DNA of 64,000 bases from Flavobacterium sp. (GCA_023259675.1 JALRGT010000014.1:1-64000); one strand, 5' to 3'. Positions 52,541-62,472 are shown, counted from the first letter of the stretch. A program made the numbers and translations. Notes: generated from the letters alone by a model not told the origin.

Positions 52541-53039
52541 GGCTATTTTTTAGATATATCACAGCTATTTTTTAGCTATTTTTTTGTTTGGATTGTTTCG
52601 AAAAAACAATGGCAAAACCAAATGAAGTTCAAAAACAATTTCCTTAATGGCTTTAGTAGTGCCAGATGATAATAATTTAGTTTTTCAATTCGGAGTTGAG
52701 GTAGATCTTGTTCGTGTGAAGCATGGGGGGTAATTTATAAAAATCTTCTTAAACCAAACTTAACTGATAGTAATTTCAATAGTTATCGTTTCCATTATTA
52801 GTTCTAAAATTTAAAAATTTATCCAAGTTACTTTGTATAGATATGATAAAAGACTGTTGATTATTTATTGTTATTATTTATAAATATTTTTTTTAAGTGT
52901 AAAAAAAATAGTGGTTTAGGAACATACCATTCTGATATTCAATAAAATTTCAATAAAAAAATCATTTTTTTTTTGTTATTCGAATCCTTCAATTTTTTAT
53001 GAACAGCAATTTTTTAGTGAAATATAATGGGAAATGTTT
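52541..53039. other. Intergenic region before the rhamnose operon
   Basis: About 500 very AT-rich bases. The only frame of note is a 28-codon one at 52647-52733, without family resemblance. The region probably holds upstream control sequence for rhaT. Confidence 0.45.
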
Positions 53040-53078
53040 TATTTTAGCCGCATTAATTGTTAAAAAGACAATTAATGC
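53040..53078 (+). promoter_or_regulatory. Predicted rhaT promoter with overlapping operator
   Basis: TATTTTAG (53040-53047) is a 7-of-8 match to the -7 element. Directly downstream, GCATTAATTGT (53050-53060) and ACAATTAATGC (53068-53078) form a perfect 11-base inverted repeat with a 7-base spacer, covering the expected start of transcription. This placement suits a repressor site. No regulator gene lies beside the operon. Confidence 0.55.
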
Positions 53079-53163
53079 ATGACTGTGCAGGACAGTTATA
53101 TGTTTGTTTTTCTTTTATTTTACAAAACCAAAAAATATTAACACTAAAAACCAAAATTATTAA

Positions 53164-54240
53164 ATGGAATCAATATTAGGATTGTTATTTCACTCTATCG
53201 GAGGTTTTTCCTCAGGAAGTTTTTATATGCCTTTCAAGAAAGTTAAAGGTTGGGCTTGGGAAAGCTACTGGATTATTGGAGGTTTTTTCTCCTGGTTAAT
53301 TGTTCCACCATTAGCGGCCTATTTAACGATTCCTGGGTTTGTTGATATTATTGGTTCAGCTGCACCAACTATTAAAACAGTTACCTATTCAATGGGATTG
53401 ATTTGGGGTATCGGAGGACTTACTTACGGTCTTGGGGTGCGCTATTTGGGAATGTCTTTAGGGAATTCAATCGTTCTTGGTTTTTGTTCTGCTTTTGGAG
53501 CATTAGTGCCACCAATCTATTATAATTTCAATCACGTTGAAGGAAAAGTTTCTTTCACAGATATGCTTGCTAATCCTGGGGGTCAATTAGTTTTACTGGG
53601 AGTGTTGGTGTGTTTGTTAGGTATTGCTTTTTCTGGTAGAGCAGGTATGCTTAAAGAACTTGATTTTGAAGGAGCAGACAAAACACATATCAAAAAAGAT
53701 GAATTTAGTTTAATTAAAGGATTGATCATTGCGGTCATTTCGGGAATTCTTAGTTCTTTCTTTAATTTTGGAATTGAAGCAGGGAAACCAATGGCGGATG
53801 TTGCTAATGAAGCCTGGAAAGTCTTAAATCCGGGTCAGGGAGAATTTCTTTATCAAAACAATGTTACTTATGTAGTATTACTTTGGGGTGGATTGACAAC
53901 CAATTTTATTTGGTGTATGTATCTTAACTATAAAAACAAAACATTTAAAGATTATACGAATACTGAAACACCTATAGCTAAAAACACCATGTTTACGGCT
54001 CTAGCGGGTACAATGTGGTTTTTACAATTTTTCTTTTACGGAATGGGTGAAAGTAAATTAGGTAACGGAGCTAGTTCATGGATTTTACACATGGCTACCA
54101 TTATATTAACGGCTAACTTTTGGGGGTTTTATCTAAAAGAATGGAAGGGCGTTTCTAAAAAGACTTTTAGGACTTTCTTATTGGGAATTGGGCTTATTTT
54201 ATTATCGATTGTTTTGGTAGGAATAGGGAATTCACTGTAA
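53164..54240 (+). CDS. rhaT: L-rhamnose/proton symporter
   Basis: 358 residues with ten hydrophobic segments. The opening GLLFHSIGGFSSGSFYMPFKKVKGW and the WGIGGLTYGLGVRYLGMSLG block are characteristic of RhaT in the DMT superfamily. It imports L-rhamnose across the inner membrane with a proton. It is the first gene of the rhamnose operon, 41 bases before the aldolase-dehydrogenase gene, and follows a predicted promoter and operator. Confidence 0.95.
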   Translation: MESILGLLFHSIGGFSSGSFYMPFKKVKGWAWESYWIIGGFFSWLIVPPLAAYLTIPGFVDIIGSAAPTIKTVTYSMGLIWGIGGLTYGLGVRYLGMSLGNSIVLGFCSAFGALVPPIYYNFNHVEGKVSFTDMLANPGGQLVLLGVLVCLLGIAFSGRAGMLKELDFEGADKTHIKKDEFSLIKGLIIAVISGILSSFFNFGIEAGKPMADVANEAWKVLNPGQGEFLYQNNVTYVVLLWGGLTTNFIWCMYLNYKNKTFKDYTNTETPIAKNTMFTALAGTMWFLQFFFYGMGESKLGNGASSWILHMATIILTANFWGFYLKEWKGVSKKTFRTFLLGIGLILLSIVLVGIGNSL

Positions 54241-54281
54241 TATTTTAAAAAATAATTTAATAACAAGTATACTATTTTAAT

Positions 54282-56423
54282 ATGTCAAATATAAACACAA
54301 ACAAAATGACTTTTAATCACGTAAGCTACCTTTGGGATGAAGCTAAAGCTGCTGAATTGGCAGGAGATGAAGTGGCGTTATTTATTTATCGTTCTAATTT
54401 ATTGGGAGCGGATTTAAGATTAACAAATTATGGAGGAGGAAACACTTCTGTAAAAATTACAGATAAAGATCCGTTGACTGGAGCAGATTCTGAGGTAATG
54501 TGGATAAAAGGTTCAGGTGGTGACATCGGGACATTAACAAAATCGGGTTGTGCAGCTCTTTATTTAGAGAGATTGCGTAATCTTGAAAATGTATACAGAG
54601 GAATTGAATTTGAAGACGAAATGGTGGAATTATTCAACCACTGTATTTTTGATTTAGCTTCAAAAGCGCCTTCTATTGATACGCCTTTACACGGCTTCTT
54701 GCCATTTGCACATATCGATCACTTGCATCCAGATGCTGCTATTGCTATTGCTGCCGCAAAAGATGGGGCAAAAATCACTGAAGAATTATTCAATGGTGAA
54801 ATTGGTTGGGTTGGATGGCAACGTCCAGGTTTCGACTTGGGATTGCAAATGCGTGCTTGTCTTGAAGAAGCGGCTGCTCGTGGTAAAAAATTAAAAGGAG
54901 TAATGTTAGGTTCTCATGGTTTGTTTACGTGGGGAGATACTTCATACGAAAGTTATATCAATACCCTTGAAGTAATTGAAAAATGCGCGGAGTATTTAGA
55001 GTCTAATTACGGAAAAACGCGTCCAGTTTTTGGAGGTCAAAAAATCGAAAGTTTAGCTGCTGATGCTCGTCAGTTACAAGCCGCTAAATTAGCTCCAATC
55101 TTGAGAGGTTTCTGTTCTTCAGAACGTAAAATGATTGGTCACTATACTGATGATGCCAGAGTACTGGAATTCATCAACTCTAATGATTTAGAAAAATTAG
55201 CTCCTCTTGGAACTTCTTGTCCGGATCACTTCTTGAGAACTAAAATCAGTCCATTAGTGATTGAATTGGCTCCGAACGAAGATTTGTCTGATGTGGAAGC
55301 TATCAAAGCTAAATTAGCTCCAGCTTTTGAAGCTTACCGTGCCATGTATACAGACTATTATAATACTTGTAAAAAGTCAAACTCACCAGCAATGCGTGAT
55401 CCAAACCCAGTGGTTATTTTATACCCAGGAGTTGGTATGTTTACTTTTGCAAAAGATAAAACAATGGCGCGTTTAGCATCTGAATATTATACAAATGCTG
55501 TAAACGTAATGAAAGGTGCTGAAGCGGTTTCAGAATATACTTCATTACCTCGCCAGGAAGCTTTTGATATCGAATATTGGTTGTTGGAAGAAGCGAAATT
55601 ACAACGTATGCCAAAACCAAAAGCATTATCTGGAAGAATCGCTGTAATTACAGGGTCTGCCGGTGGAATTGGGAAAGCTATCGCTAAAAAATTCGCTGAA
55701 GAAGGTGCTTGTGTGGTTATCAATGATATCAACGAAGAACGTTTAGCGGGAGCAACAGCTGATTTTGTTAAAATGTTTGGTAAAGATGCTGTATCCAGTA
55801 CTTTATTGAATGTAACAGACGAAAAAAGTACGGAATTAGCTTTAGATGCAGCTTCGTTAGCTTTTGGTGGTGCTGATATCATTATAAACAATGCAGGAAT
55901 CAGTATTTCAAAATCTATTGCAGAACACACTTTGGAAGAGTGGGACAGATTATATGATATCTTGGTTAAAGGACAATTTATTGTTTCTAAAGCAGGAATC
56001 GAAGTAATGCGTAAACAAGGATTTGGCGGAGATATCGTAAATATCGTGTCTAAAAATGCCGTTGTTGCCGGACCGAATAATCCTGGTTATGGTTCTGCAA
56101 AAGCGGCTCAAGCACATCTTACTCGTTTGATGGCTGCTGAATTAGGTGCAGACAAAATTCGTGTAAACACGGTGAATCCTGATGCTGTAATATCTGATTC
56201 AAACATTTGGTCAGGTGGATGGGCAGATGGACGTGCTAAAGCGTATGGTATAACTGTAGCTGAATTACCGGCTTATTATGCGAAACGTACTTTATTAAAT
56301 GAAATTATATTGCCGGATGATATTGCTAACGCTTGTTACGCATTCGTAGGTGGTTTGTTGAATAAATCAACAGGGAATGCCTTGAATGTTGACGGTGGTG
56401 TAGCCATGGGCTTTTACAGATAA
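54282..56423 (+). CDS. rhaD: Bifunctional rhamnulose-1-phosphate aldolase/alcohol dehydrogenase
   Basis: 713 residues joining two enzymes. The N-terminal class II aldolase (about 1-430) has the zinc-site motifs GFLPFAHIDHLHPD and LGSHGLFTWG. The C-terminal SDR (about 440-713) has TGSAGGIGKAIA, NNAGIS and the Tyr-x3-Lys of GYGSAKAAQ. The aldolase splits L-rhamnulose 1-phosphate into DHAP and L-lactaldehyde; the dehydrogenase oxidises lactaldehyde to lactate, as shown for the Chloroflexus enzyme (Hobbs et al. 2013). The lutABC genes further on can use that lactate. Confidence 0.95.
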   Translation: MSNINTNKMTFNHVSYLWDEAKAAELAGDEVALFIYRSNLLGADLRLTNYGGGNTSVKITDKDPLTGADSEVMWIKGSGGDIGTLTKSGCAALYLERLRNLENVYRGIEFEDEMVELFNHCIFDLASKAPSIDTPLHGFLPFAHIDHLHPDAAIAIAAAKDGAKITEELFNGEIGWVGWQRPGFDLGLQMRACLEEAAARGKKLKGVMLGSHGLFTWGDTSYESYINTLEVIEKCAEYLESNYGKTRPVFGGQKIESLAADARQLQAAKLAPILRGFCSSERKMIGHYTDDARVLEFINSNDLEKLAPLGTSCPDHFLRTKISPLVIELAPNEDLSDVEAIKAKLAPAFEAYRAMYTDYYNTCKKSNSPAMRDPNPVVILYPGVGMFTFAKDKTMARLASEYYTNAVNVMKGAEAVSEYTSLPRQEAFDIEYWLLEEAKLQRMPKPKALSGRIAVITGSAGGIGKAIAKKFAEEGACVVINDINEERLAGATADFVKMFGKDAVSSTLLNVTDEKSTELALDAASLAFGGADIIINNAGISISKSIAEHTLEEWDRLYDILVKGQFIVSKAGIEVMRKQGFGGDIVNIVSKNAVVAGPNNPGYGSAKAAQAHLTRLMAAELGADKIRVNTVNPDAVISDSNIWSGGWADGRAKAYGITVAELPAYYAKRTLLNEIILPDDIANACYAFVGGLLNKSTGNALNVDGGVAMGFYR

Positions 56424-56439
56424 TTTAAATGTTTGGTTT

Positions 56440-56464
56440 TTAACATGTCTGGTTAACATGTTAA
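56440..56464. promoter_or_regulatory. Inverted repeat, candidate operator in the rha operon
   Basis: TTAACATGT (56440-56448) and ACATGTTAA (56456-56464), perfect, with a 7-base spacer, 17 bases after the aldolase stop. The TGT-N7-ACA centre and 7-base spacer are the same as at 53050-53078. Confidence 0.5.
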
Positions 56465-56495
56465 GTTTAAATTGGTTTTTAGATTGGTTTTTCTG

Positions 56496-56516
56496 ACGTC
56501 CGTGAATTGCGGACGT
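56496..56516. terminator. Short GC-rich hairpin between rhaD and rhaI
   Basis: ACGTCCG (56496-56502) pairs with CGGACGT (56510-56516). No T-run follows, so it may be an mRNA processing or stabilising hairpin rather than a terminator. About 265 bases then lead to the rhaI start without other features. Confidence 0.5.
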
Positions 56517-56780
56517 TGGACTAGCCTTAACAGCTAAATTATTCAAGCATTTAAAAAAAGTTAAATCAATTTAAGTTTAAGAATCTTTTTTTGACAAGAT
56601 TTATACTTATTTTGATTATTGATTAGTTCTCCCTAGAACTATTTTTCAATTGCTGAAAGCATTTTTCGGATGTTTTTGGTTAAAATTCAGGAGTTTTTTT
56701 GCATAATTAAACCTATAATGATGCAAAATGAAATACTCCTTTTTAAAACAATTATTTATTACCTTACTAAAAAAAAGATT

Positions 56781-58055
56781 ATGATTATTGATTCAAATAA
56801 AATAGCATCACATAATGATGAGCTTTTAAAAAGCCATCAGAATAAATTAGTTTTCACAGCATCTGAAATTGCAGAAACAGAAAATATTATTCAAAAATTA
56901 ATTGATTTTCAAATTGCGATTCCATCTTGGGCTTTAGGAACTGGAGGAACTCGTTTTGGTCGTTTTCCAGGTGGTGGAGAACCTCGTTCATTAGAAGAAA
57001 AAATAGAAGATGTAGGTTTGTTACATGCTTTGAATAATGCGTCAGGGGCAATCTCGTTGCATATTCCATGGGATATTCCTTCAGATTATAATGCCATAAA
57101 AGCATTGGCTGCACAACACAATTTAAAATTTGATGCAGTAAATTCAAATACATTTCAAGATCAAGCAGATCAAGCCTATTCATACAAATACGGTTCTTTG
57201 CAAAATGTAAATAAAGCCGTTCGTAAACAAGCTATCGCTCATAATATTGAAGTAATTCAACAAGGGATTGCTTTAGGATCTGAGTCGCTGACGGTTTGGT
57301 TGGCTGATGGTTCTTGTTTTCCGGGACAATTAAATTTCCGTAAAGCATACCAAAATACTTTAGAAAGTTTAGAAGAAATTTATGCCGCATTGCCTTCTAA
57401 CTGGAAATTATTCTTAGAGTACAAATGTGCTGAGCCTAATTTCTATTCTACTACTGTAGCAGATTGGGGACAATCTTATTCTTATGTGAAAAAATTAGGA
57501 GACAAAGCGAAGACTTTGGTTGATTTAGGGCACCATTTACCAAATGCCAATATTGAGCAAATCGTTTCTTTATTATTAATGGAAGATAAATTAGGTGGTT
57601 TCCACTTTAATGATTCTAAATATGGGGATGACGATTTAACAGCCGGAGCATTAAAACCATACCAACTGTTCTTAATTTTTAACGAATTGGTAGAAGGAAT
57701 GGACGCCAGAGGTATGAATCACGCCAAAGATTTAGGATGGATGATTGATGCGTCCCATAATGTTAAAGATCCAATGGAGGATTTATTACAATCTGTTGAA
57801 GCGATTATGATTGCTTATGCTCAAGCACTTTCTGTTGACAGAAAAGCACTGGAAATTGCTCAAGATGAAAATGATGTTGTTAAAGCTCAAGAAATCTTGC
57901 AAAATGCATATCGTACAGATGTTCGTGCCTTAGTTGCTGAAGCGCGTTTGCGTTCCGGTGCAGCAATAAACCCTGTACAAATGTATCGTAATCTTGCAGT
58001 TAGAAATGAACTTATCGGTGAAAGAGGATTAAAAACGGTAGCTACGGGCTTATAA
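56781..58055 (+). CDS. rhaI: L-rhamnose isomerase (divergent RhaI type)
   Basis: The start is placed at ATG 56781 (MIIDSNKIASHNDEL), not at an in-frame ATG at 56670, which would add a hydrophobic stretch of AT-rich spacer; 424 residues. The TIM barrel shows IPSWALGTGGTRFGRFPGGGEPR, the metal-site stretch FLEYKCAEPNFYST and LVDLGHHLPNANIEQ, and the FHFNDSKYGDDDL loop. This matches the Streptomyces/Pseudomonas-type isomerase rather than E. coli RhaA. It converts rhamnose to rhamnulose. The kinase gene starts 10 bases later. Confidence 0.92.
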   Translation: MIIDSNKIASHNDELLKSHQNKLVFTASEIAETENIIQKLIDFQIAIPSWALGTGGTRFGRFPGGGEPRSLEEKIEDVGLLHALNNASGAISLHIPWDIPSDYNAIKALAAQHNLKFDAVNSNTFQDQADQAYSYKYGSLQNVNKAVRKQAIAHNIEVIQQGIALGSESLTVWLADGSCFPGQLNFRKAYQNTLESLEEIYAALPSNWKLFLEYKCAEPNFYSTTVADWGQSYSYVKKLGDKAKTLVDLGHHLPNANIEQIVSLLLMEDKLGGFHFNDSKYGDDDLTAGALKPYQLFLIFNELVEGMDARGMNHAKDLGWMIDASHNVKDPMEDLLQSVEAIMIAYAQALSVDRKALEIAQDENDVVKAQEILQNAYRTDVRALVAEARLRSGAAINPVQMYRNLAVRNELIGERGLKTVATGL

Positions 58056-58065
58056 AATAGCAATA

Positions 58066-59427
58066 ATGAATGTAGTAGCAATTTTTGATATTGGTAAGAC
58101 TAACAAAAAAGTATTTCTTTTTGATGAGAGCTATAAAATAGTTTGGGAAAAATCAGTAAATTTTGAAGAAACTGTCGATGAAGACGGATTTCCTTGTGAA
58201 GATATTGATTTGCTCAAAAACTGGATTTTAGAACAGCTTTCTGAAATAAAAAAGCTTACGGAATATATTCTAAAAGCGGTAAACTTTAGTACTTACGGAG
58301 CCAGTTTTGTCTATGTTGATGAAAAAGGGAATACACTGACTCCCTTATATAATTACCTTAAAGATTATCCGGAAAGTTTAAAAAAACAGTTTTATGACAA
58401 ATACAAAGGAGAAGAAGTTTTTGCAGTAAAAACAGCTTCTCCTGTTTTAGGAAGCTTGAATTCCGGAATGCAAATTTACAGGTTAAAAGAAGAACGACCG
58501 GAGTTGTTTGATAAGGTGAAATGTTGTTTACATTTGCCTCAATACTTAAGTTTTCTTTTAACAGGCCAATGTTTTACAGATATCACGAGTGTTGGATGCC
58601 ATACGAATCTTTGGAATTTTAAGAAGATGAAGTATCATAAATGGCTGAAGAAAGAACAGATTATTGATAAAATCCCACCGCTTCATTATGCCAAAAACAC
58701 CATAAAAATTGAGAACGATATTGCGGTAGGTGTTGGGTTACACGATAGTTCTTCGGCTATGATTCCATATACCATTAATTTTACGGAACCTTTTGTTTTA
58801 TTGTCTACCGGAACCTGGAGTATTTCTTTGAATCCGTTTAACAACAAGAAATTAACGTTTGAGGAATTGCAACACGATTGTTTGTGTTACTTGCAATACA
58901 CCGAAAAACCGGTGAAAGCCGCAAGACTTTTTTCAGGAAACGAACATGAAATTCAAGCCAAGCGTTTAGCGGCTCATTTTGAAGTTCCTTTTGATACGTT
59001 TAAAAACGTATTATATGACAAAAAAATTATCGCCGATTTAAGAGTTTTTAATATAAAAAATAAATCGGAAACTTTGAGTGATGCCACTATTCTCAAGGAA
59101 TGTCGTTTTGGAAGTAGAAAGTTGAGTGATTATAAAAATTACGAGATTGCTTATCATCAATTGATGATGGATCTGATTGAACAGCAAGTTTTTTCCACTA
59201 ATTTGGTTATCCATAATAGTCCAGTCAAGAAGATATTTGTTGATGGAGGTTTTAGCAAAAACTCTATTTTTATGAATCTTTTGGCAGAAGCTTATCCAGA
59301 TATGGAAGTCTATGCCGCTTCGATGGCACAAGCCAGTGCCTTGGGTGCAGCTTTGGCCATTCACAAAAATTGGAATCCAAAACCAATTCAAAATGATTTG
59401 ATTGATTTGAAATTTTATAAACATTAA
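58066..59427 (+). CDS. FGGY-family rhamnulokinase
   Basis: 453 residues of the FGGY sugar-kinase fold: the phosphate-1 loop near the start (IFDIGKTNKKVFLFD), the ATP-site segment LLSTGTWSISLNPF, and the adenosine motif DGGFSKNSIF with ASALGAALAIH at the end. It would phosphorylate L-rhamnulose at C1. It is only moderately like RhaB, but its place between RhaI and a transcription terminator in a complete operon makes this role likely. Confidence 0.9.
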   Translation: MNVVAIFDIGKTNKKVFLFDESYKIVWEKSVNFEETVDEDGFPCEDIDLLKNWILEQLSEIKKLTEYILKAVNFSTYGASFVYVDEKGNTLTPLYNYLKDYPESLKKQFYDKYKGEEVFAVKTASPVLGSLNSGMQIYRLKEERPELFDKVKCCLHLPQYLSFLLTGQCFTDITSVGCHTNLWNFKKMKYHKWLKKEQIIDKIPPLHYAKNTIKIENDIAVGVGLHDSSSAMIPYTINFTEPFVLLSTGTWSISLNPFNNKKLTFEELQHDCLCYLQYTEKPVKAARLFSGNEHEIQAKRLAAHFEVPFDTFKNVLYDKKIIADLRVFNIKNKSETLSDATILKECRFGSRKLSDYKNYEIAYHQLMMDLIEQQVFSTNLVIHNSPVKKIFVDGGFSKNSIFMNLLAEAYPDMEVYAASMAQASALGAALAIHKNWNPKPIQNDLIDLKFYKH

Positions 59428-59440
59428 TAATACATTTGTA

Positions 59441-59468
59441 AACCATCTTTTGACTTTAAAAGATGGTT
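59441..59468 (+). terminator. Terminator after rhamnulokinase gene
   Basis: Perfect 11-base arms 59441-59451 and 59458-59468 (AACCATCTTTT / AAAAGATGGTT), loop of 6, then a short T-rich stretch. It separates the rha genes from lut, perhaps partially. Confidence 0.85.
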
Positions 59469-59591
59469 TAATTATAATATATAATTAACTATAATTATGA
59501 AATCGCCCTTAATAACAAGTTTGCTTACGCAATCTCTAATTAATAAAAAGGCGATATCATATTTGACTTCTAATAAATAAATTTTACAAAT

Positions 59592-60332
59592 ATGAAAATT
59601 GGACTTTTTATACCCTGTTATGTTGACCAATTTTATCCTCAAGTGGGTATTGCTACCTATGAATTATTACAAAAGTTGGGTTGTGAAGTTAAGTTTCCCA
59701 TGAAACAGACTTGTTGCGGTCAACCGATGGCCAATAGTGGTTATCAGCATTTAACCCAAGGTTGTGATGCTAATTTCATTTCCAACTTTGCCGAATTCGA
59801 TTATATTGTTTGTCCGTCCGGAAGTTGTGTGATGCATGTCAAAGAGCATTTACACGACGAAAAACAAGAAGAATTAGCTGCTACAATGAGAAAAAGGGTC
59901 TTCGAATTAACCGAGTTTATAACGGATATTTTAAAAGTAGATTCTATCGAAGGAAGTTTCCCATATAAGGTTGGTATGCACCAAAGTTGTCACGGTCAAC
60001 GAGGATTGAAATTGTCTCAAATGTCGGAATTAAATGCAGCTCCTTTCTCTAAACCGGAACAATTGCTTCATGGTATAAGCGGATTAGAATTGGTTTCCTT
60101 GAGTCGAAAAGACGAATGTTGTGGTTTTGGTGGTACGTTTTGTGTGACTGAAGAAGCTATTTCTGTAAAAATGGGTCAAGATCGTATTAAAGACCATGAA
60201 AAACATGGAGTAGATTTTATCACCGGTGGTGACATGTCTTGTTTGATGCATTTGGAAGGAATTTTAAAAAGACAAAAGAGTCCAATACAAGTGATTCATA
60301 TCGCTCAAATTTTGAATTCTTTGAAGATTTAA
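59592..60332 (+). CDS. lutA: Lactate utilization protein LutA (CCG-domain subunit)
   Basis: 246 residues with two cysteine-rich CCG motifs (KQTCCGQPMANSG and DECCGFGGTFC) that bind an iron-sulfur cluster in this family. With LutB and LutC it oxidises L-lactate to pyruvate at the membrane face of the cytoplasm. Placed right after the rhamnose genes, it uses the lactate the aldolase-dehydrogenase makes. 53 bases separate it from lutB. Confidence 0.93.
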   Translation: MKIGLFIPCYVDQFYPQVGIATYELLQKLGCEVKFPMKQTCCGQPMANSGYQHLTQGCDANFISNFAEFDYIVCPSGSCVMHVKEHLHDEKQEELAATMRKRVFELTEFITDILKVDSIEGSFPYKVGMHQSCHGQRGLKLSQMSELNAAPFSKPEQLLHGISGLELVSLSRKDECCGFGGTFCVTEEAISVKMGQDRIKDHEKHGVDFITGGDMSCLMHLEGILKRQKSPIQVIHIAQILNSLKI

Positions 60333-60385
60333 AGGATTCAAAAATTTAAAATCATCATATCATTCAATTTTCAAAATTAATAAAG

Positions 60386-61786
60386 ATGCATCCAAAAAAA
60401 AATATTCAACATAGCGAAGCCGCAACCATTTTTAACAAAGATGTTGAGCGAGTAAATTGGCATGATGAAACGCTTTGGTTTGTTCGTGAAAAAAGAGATA
60501 AAGCGGCTTTTCAAATCCCGGATTGGGAATTGCTTAGAGAAACGGCTTCTGAAATTAAAAATAATGTGCTATCCAATATTCACGATTATTTGGTTGAGTT
60601 CGAATCGAATGCCCAGAAAAATGGAATTATTGTGCATTGGGCTGCTGATGCAGAGGAGCACAATAAAATAGTTCATTCGATAATGGTAAAGCATGGCGTG
60701 AAACAAATGGTAAAGTCAAAATCGATGCTCACCGAAGAATGCCATTTGAATGAATATTTAGCGGAACACGGTATCGGTGTTATTGATTCAGACTTAGGGG
60801 AATTTATTGTTCAATTAAGAAAAGAACCACCAAGTCATATCGTATTGCCTGCTATTCACCTTAAAAAAGAAGATGTAAGTAATACTTTTCATGAGCATCT
60901 TGGAACAGAAAAAGGAAATTTTAATCCGCAATATTTAACCGAAGCGGCACGAAAAGATTTAAGAGATACTTTCTTAACTCGGAAAGTAGCTTTAACGGGA
61001 GTTAATTTTGCCATTGCCGAAACCGGTGAAATAGTGGTTTGTACCAATGAAGGAAATGCTGATATGGGAGTGCATCTCGCCGATGTTCATATTGCCAGTA
61101 TGGGGTTTGAGAAATTACTTCCCCAACGCAAACACTTAGGTGTTTTTCTTCGTTTATTGGCAAGAAGTGCCACAGGACAACCTATTACGACTTTCTCCAG
61201 TCATTTTAAAAAGCCAAGAGAAGGTAAGGAAATGCACATCGTAATTGTTGACAATGGTAGAAGTACACAATTGGGAAGAGAAGATTTTAGAAATTCATTA
61301 AAATGTATCCGTTGTGGTGCTTGTATGAATACCTGTCCGGTGTACAGAAGAAGCGGTGGACATAGTTATCACAATGCAGTTGCGGGGCCTATAGGCTCTA
61401 TTTTGGCTCCAAATTTAGACATGAGCAAGAATGCCGATTTGCCTTTTGCCAGTACACTTTGTGGTTCTTGTACGAATGTGTGTCCGGTGAAAATTGATAT
61501 TCATGATCAATTGTATAAATGGCGTCAGGTATTGGTAAAAGAAGGGCATACTCCAGCAGCCAAAACCGTAGCAATGAAAGGGATGGCTTCAGTTTTGTCA
61601 AATCCTATGGTATTTGAAATGGCAGGAAAAGCAGGAAGATTTATGATGAAAAATGCTCCTTTTATGGTCAATAATAGATTGAATGCATGGTACAAACAAC
61701 GTGAAATGCCTACACCTCCCGAAGAATCTTTTAGAGAATGGTACAAGAAAAATTCAAGAGAATCTAAAGAAAAAGACAATGAATAG
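60386..61786 (+). CDS. lutB: Lactate utilization iron-sulfur protein LutB
   Basis: 466 residues. The N-terminal LUD domain (about 60-290) is followed by two 4Fe-4S motifs, CIRCGACMNTCPVYRRSGGH and CGSCTNVCPVKIDIH, and a helical C-terminus. It is the electron-transfer subunit of the LutABC L-lactate dehydrogenase. Its last 8 bases overlap the start of lutC, which implies coupled translation. Confidence 0.94.
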   Translation: MHPKKNIQHSEAATIFNKDVERVNWHDETLWFVREKRDKAAFQIPDWELLRETASEIKNNVLSNIHDYLVEFESNAQKNGIIVHWAADAEEHNKIVHSIMVKHGVKQMVKSKSMLTEECHLNEYLAEHGIGVIDSDLGEFIVQLRKEPPSHIVLPAIHLKKEDVSNTFHEHLGTEKGNFNPQYLTEAARKDLRDTFLTRKVALTGVNFAIAETGEIVVCTNEGNADMGVHLADVHIASMGFEKLLPQRKHLGVFLRLLARSATGQPITTFSSHFKKPREGKEMHIVIVDNGRSTQLGREDFRNSLKCIRCGACMNTCPVYRRSGGHSYHNAVAGPIGSILAPNLDMSKNADLPFASTLCGSCTNVCPVKIDIHDQLYKWRQVLVKEGHTPAAKTVAMKGMASVLSNPMVFEMAGKAGRFMMKNAPFMVNNRLNAWYKQREMPTPPEESFREWYKKNSRESKEKDNE

Positions 61787-62366
61787 TAAAGACGCAATTT
61801 TACAAAAGATAAAACAAAATCAACCAAGTATATCTACCGTGCTGCCTGATCTAAGTCGGCTAGGTTCTGAAAATTTTGATATTCTCGATAAATATAAAAC
61901 GGTACTGAACGGTATCGGAGGTGATTTTGTTGAAGTTAAAGATTACAGTGAAATTATAACATTCATTAAAAGTAATTTTGATGTTGATAAACGTTTGATT
62001 ACCACTATTCCGGAACTTGCAGAAATAGCGGCTATGGATTGGACGAATGATGATCCCCATACCTTGGAAAATGTGGAATTGACGCTCGTAAAAGCACATT
62101 TTGGTGTGGCCGAAAATTCAGCGCTTTGGGTAACTGATGCTATATTGGGTCAACGGGTTTCGACGTTTATAGCACAGTATTTAGCTATTGTGGTCCATAA
62201 AAAAGATATTATAGCGACCATGCATCAAGCCTATGAACGTATTGGGAATCAGGAATATGGTTTTGGTACTTTTATCGCTGGACCATCCAAAACGGCCGAT
62301 ATTGAACAATCATTGGTATTGGGGGCTCATGGTGCCAGAGGCTTAACGGTGTTTTTGATAGACTAG
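61779..62366 (+). CDS. lutC: Lactate utilization protein LutC
   Basis: Start at ATG 61779 (MNSKDAILQKIKQN), overlapping lutB by 8 bases; a longer frame from 61683 would overlap lutB by 100 bases and is rejected. 195 residues with the LUD domain (VAENSALWVTDAILGQRVSTF) and the terminal LVLGAHGARGLTVFLID. Shorter than the Bacillus protein, but usual for Bacteroidetes. Confidence 0.92.
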   Translation: MNSKDAILQKIKQNQPSISTVLPDLSRLGSENFDILDKYKTVLNGIGGDFVEVKDYSEIITFIKSNFDVDKRLITTIPELAEIAAMDWTNDDPHTLENVELTLVKAHFGVAENSALWVTDAILGQRVSTFIAQYLAIVVHKKDIIATMHQAYERIGNQEYGFGTFIAGPSKTADIEQSLVLGAHGARGLTVFLID

Positions 62367-62472
62367 ATTTTGATTGTAATTCGTGCGGAGTTTGTTTCTG
62401 TACCGGATATTCCATGACATTCTGCAGTTGTCAATTAAGAGGATTGGAAGAAATTCACCATCTAAATAATTT

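Noticed and set aside
52647..52733. 28-codon frame starting MALVVPDDNN in the gap before rhaT
   Set aside because: Too short, no neighbouring support, no family resemblance; kept only as a note.
59490..59570. Possible structured leader before lutA (ATCGCC/GGCGAT arms about 50 bases apart)
   Set aside because: The arms pair imperfectly and the loop is long; no riboswitch class fits.
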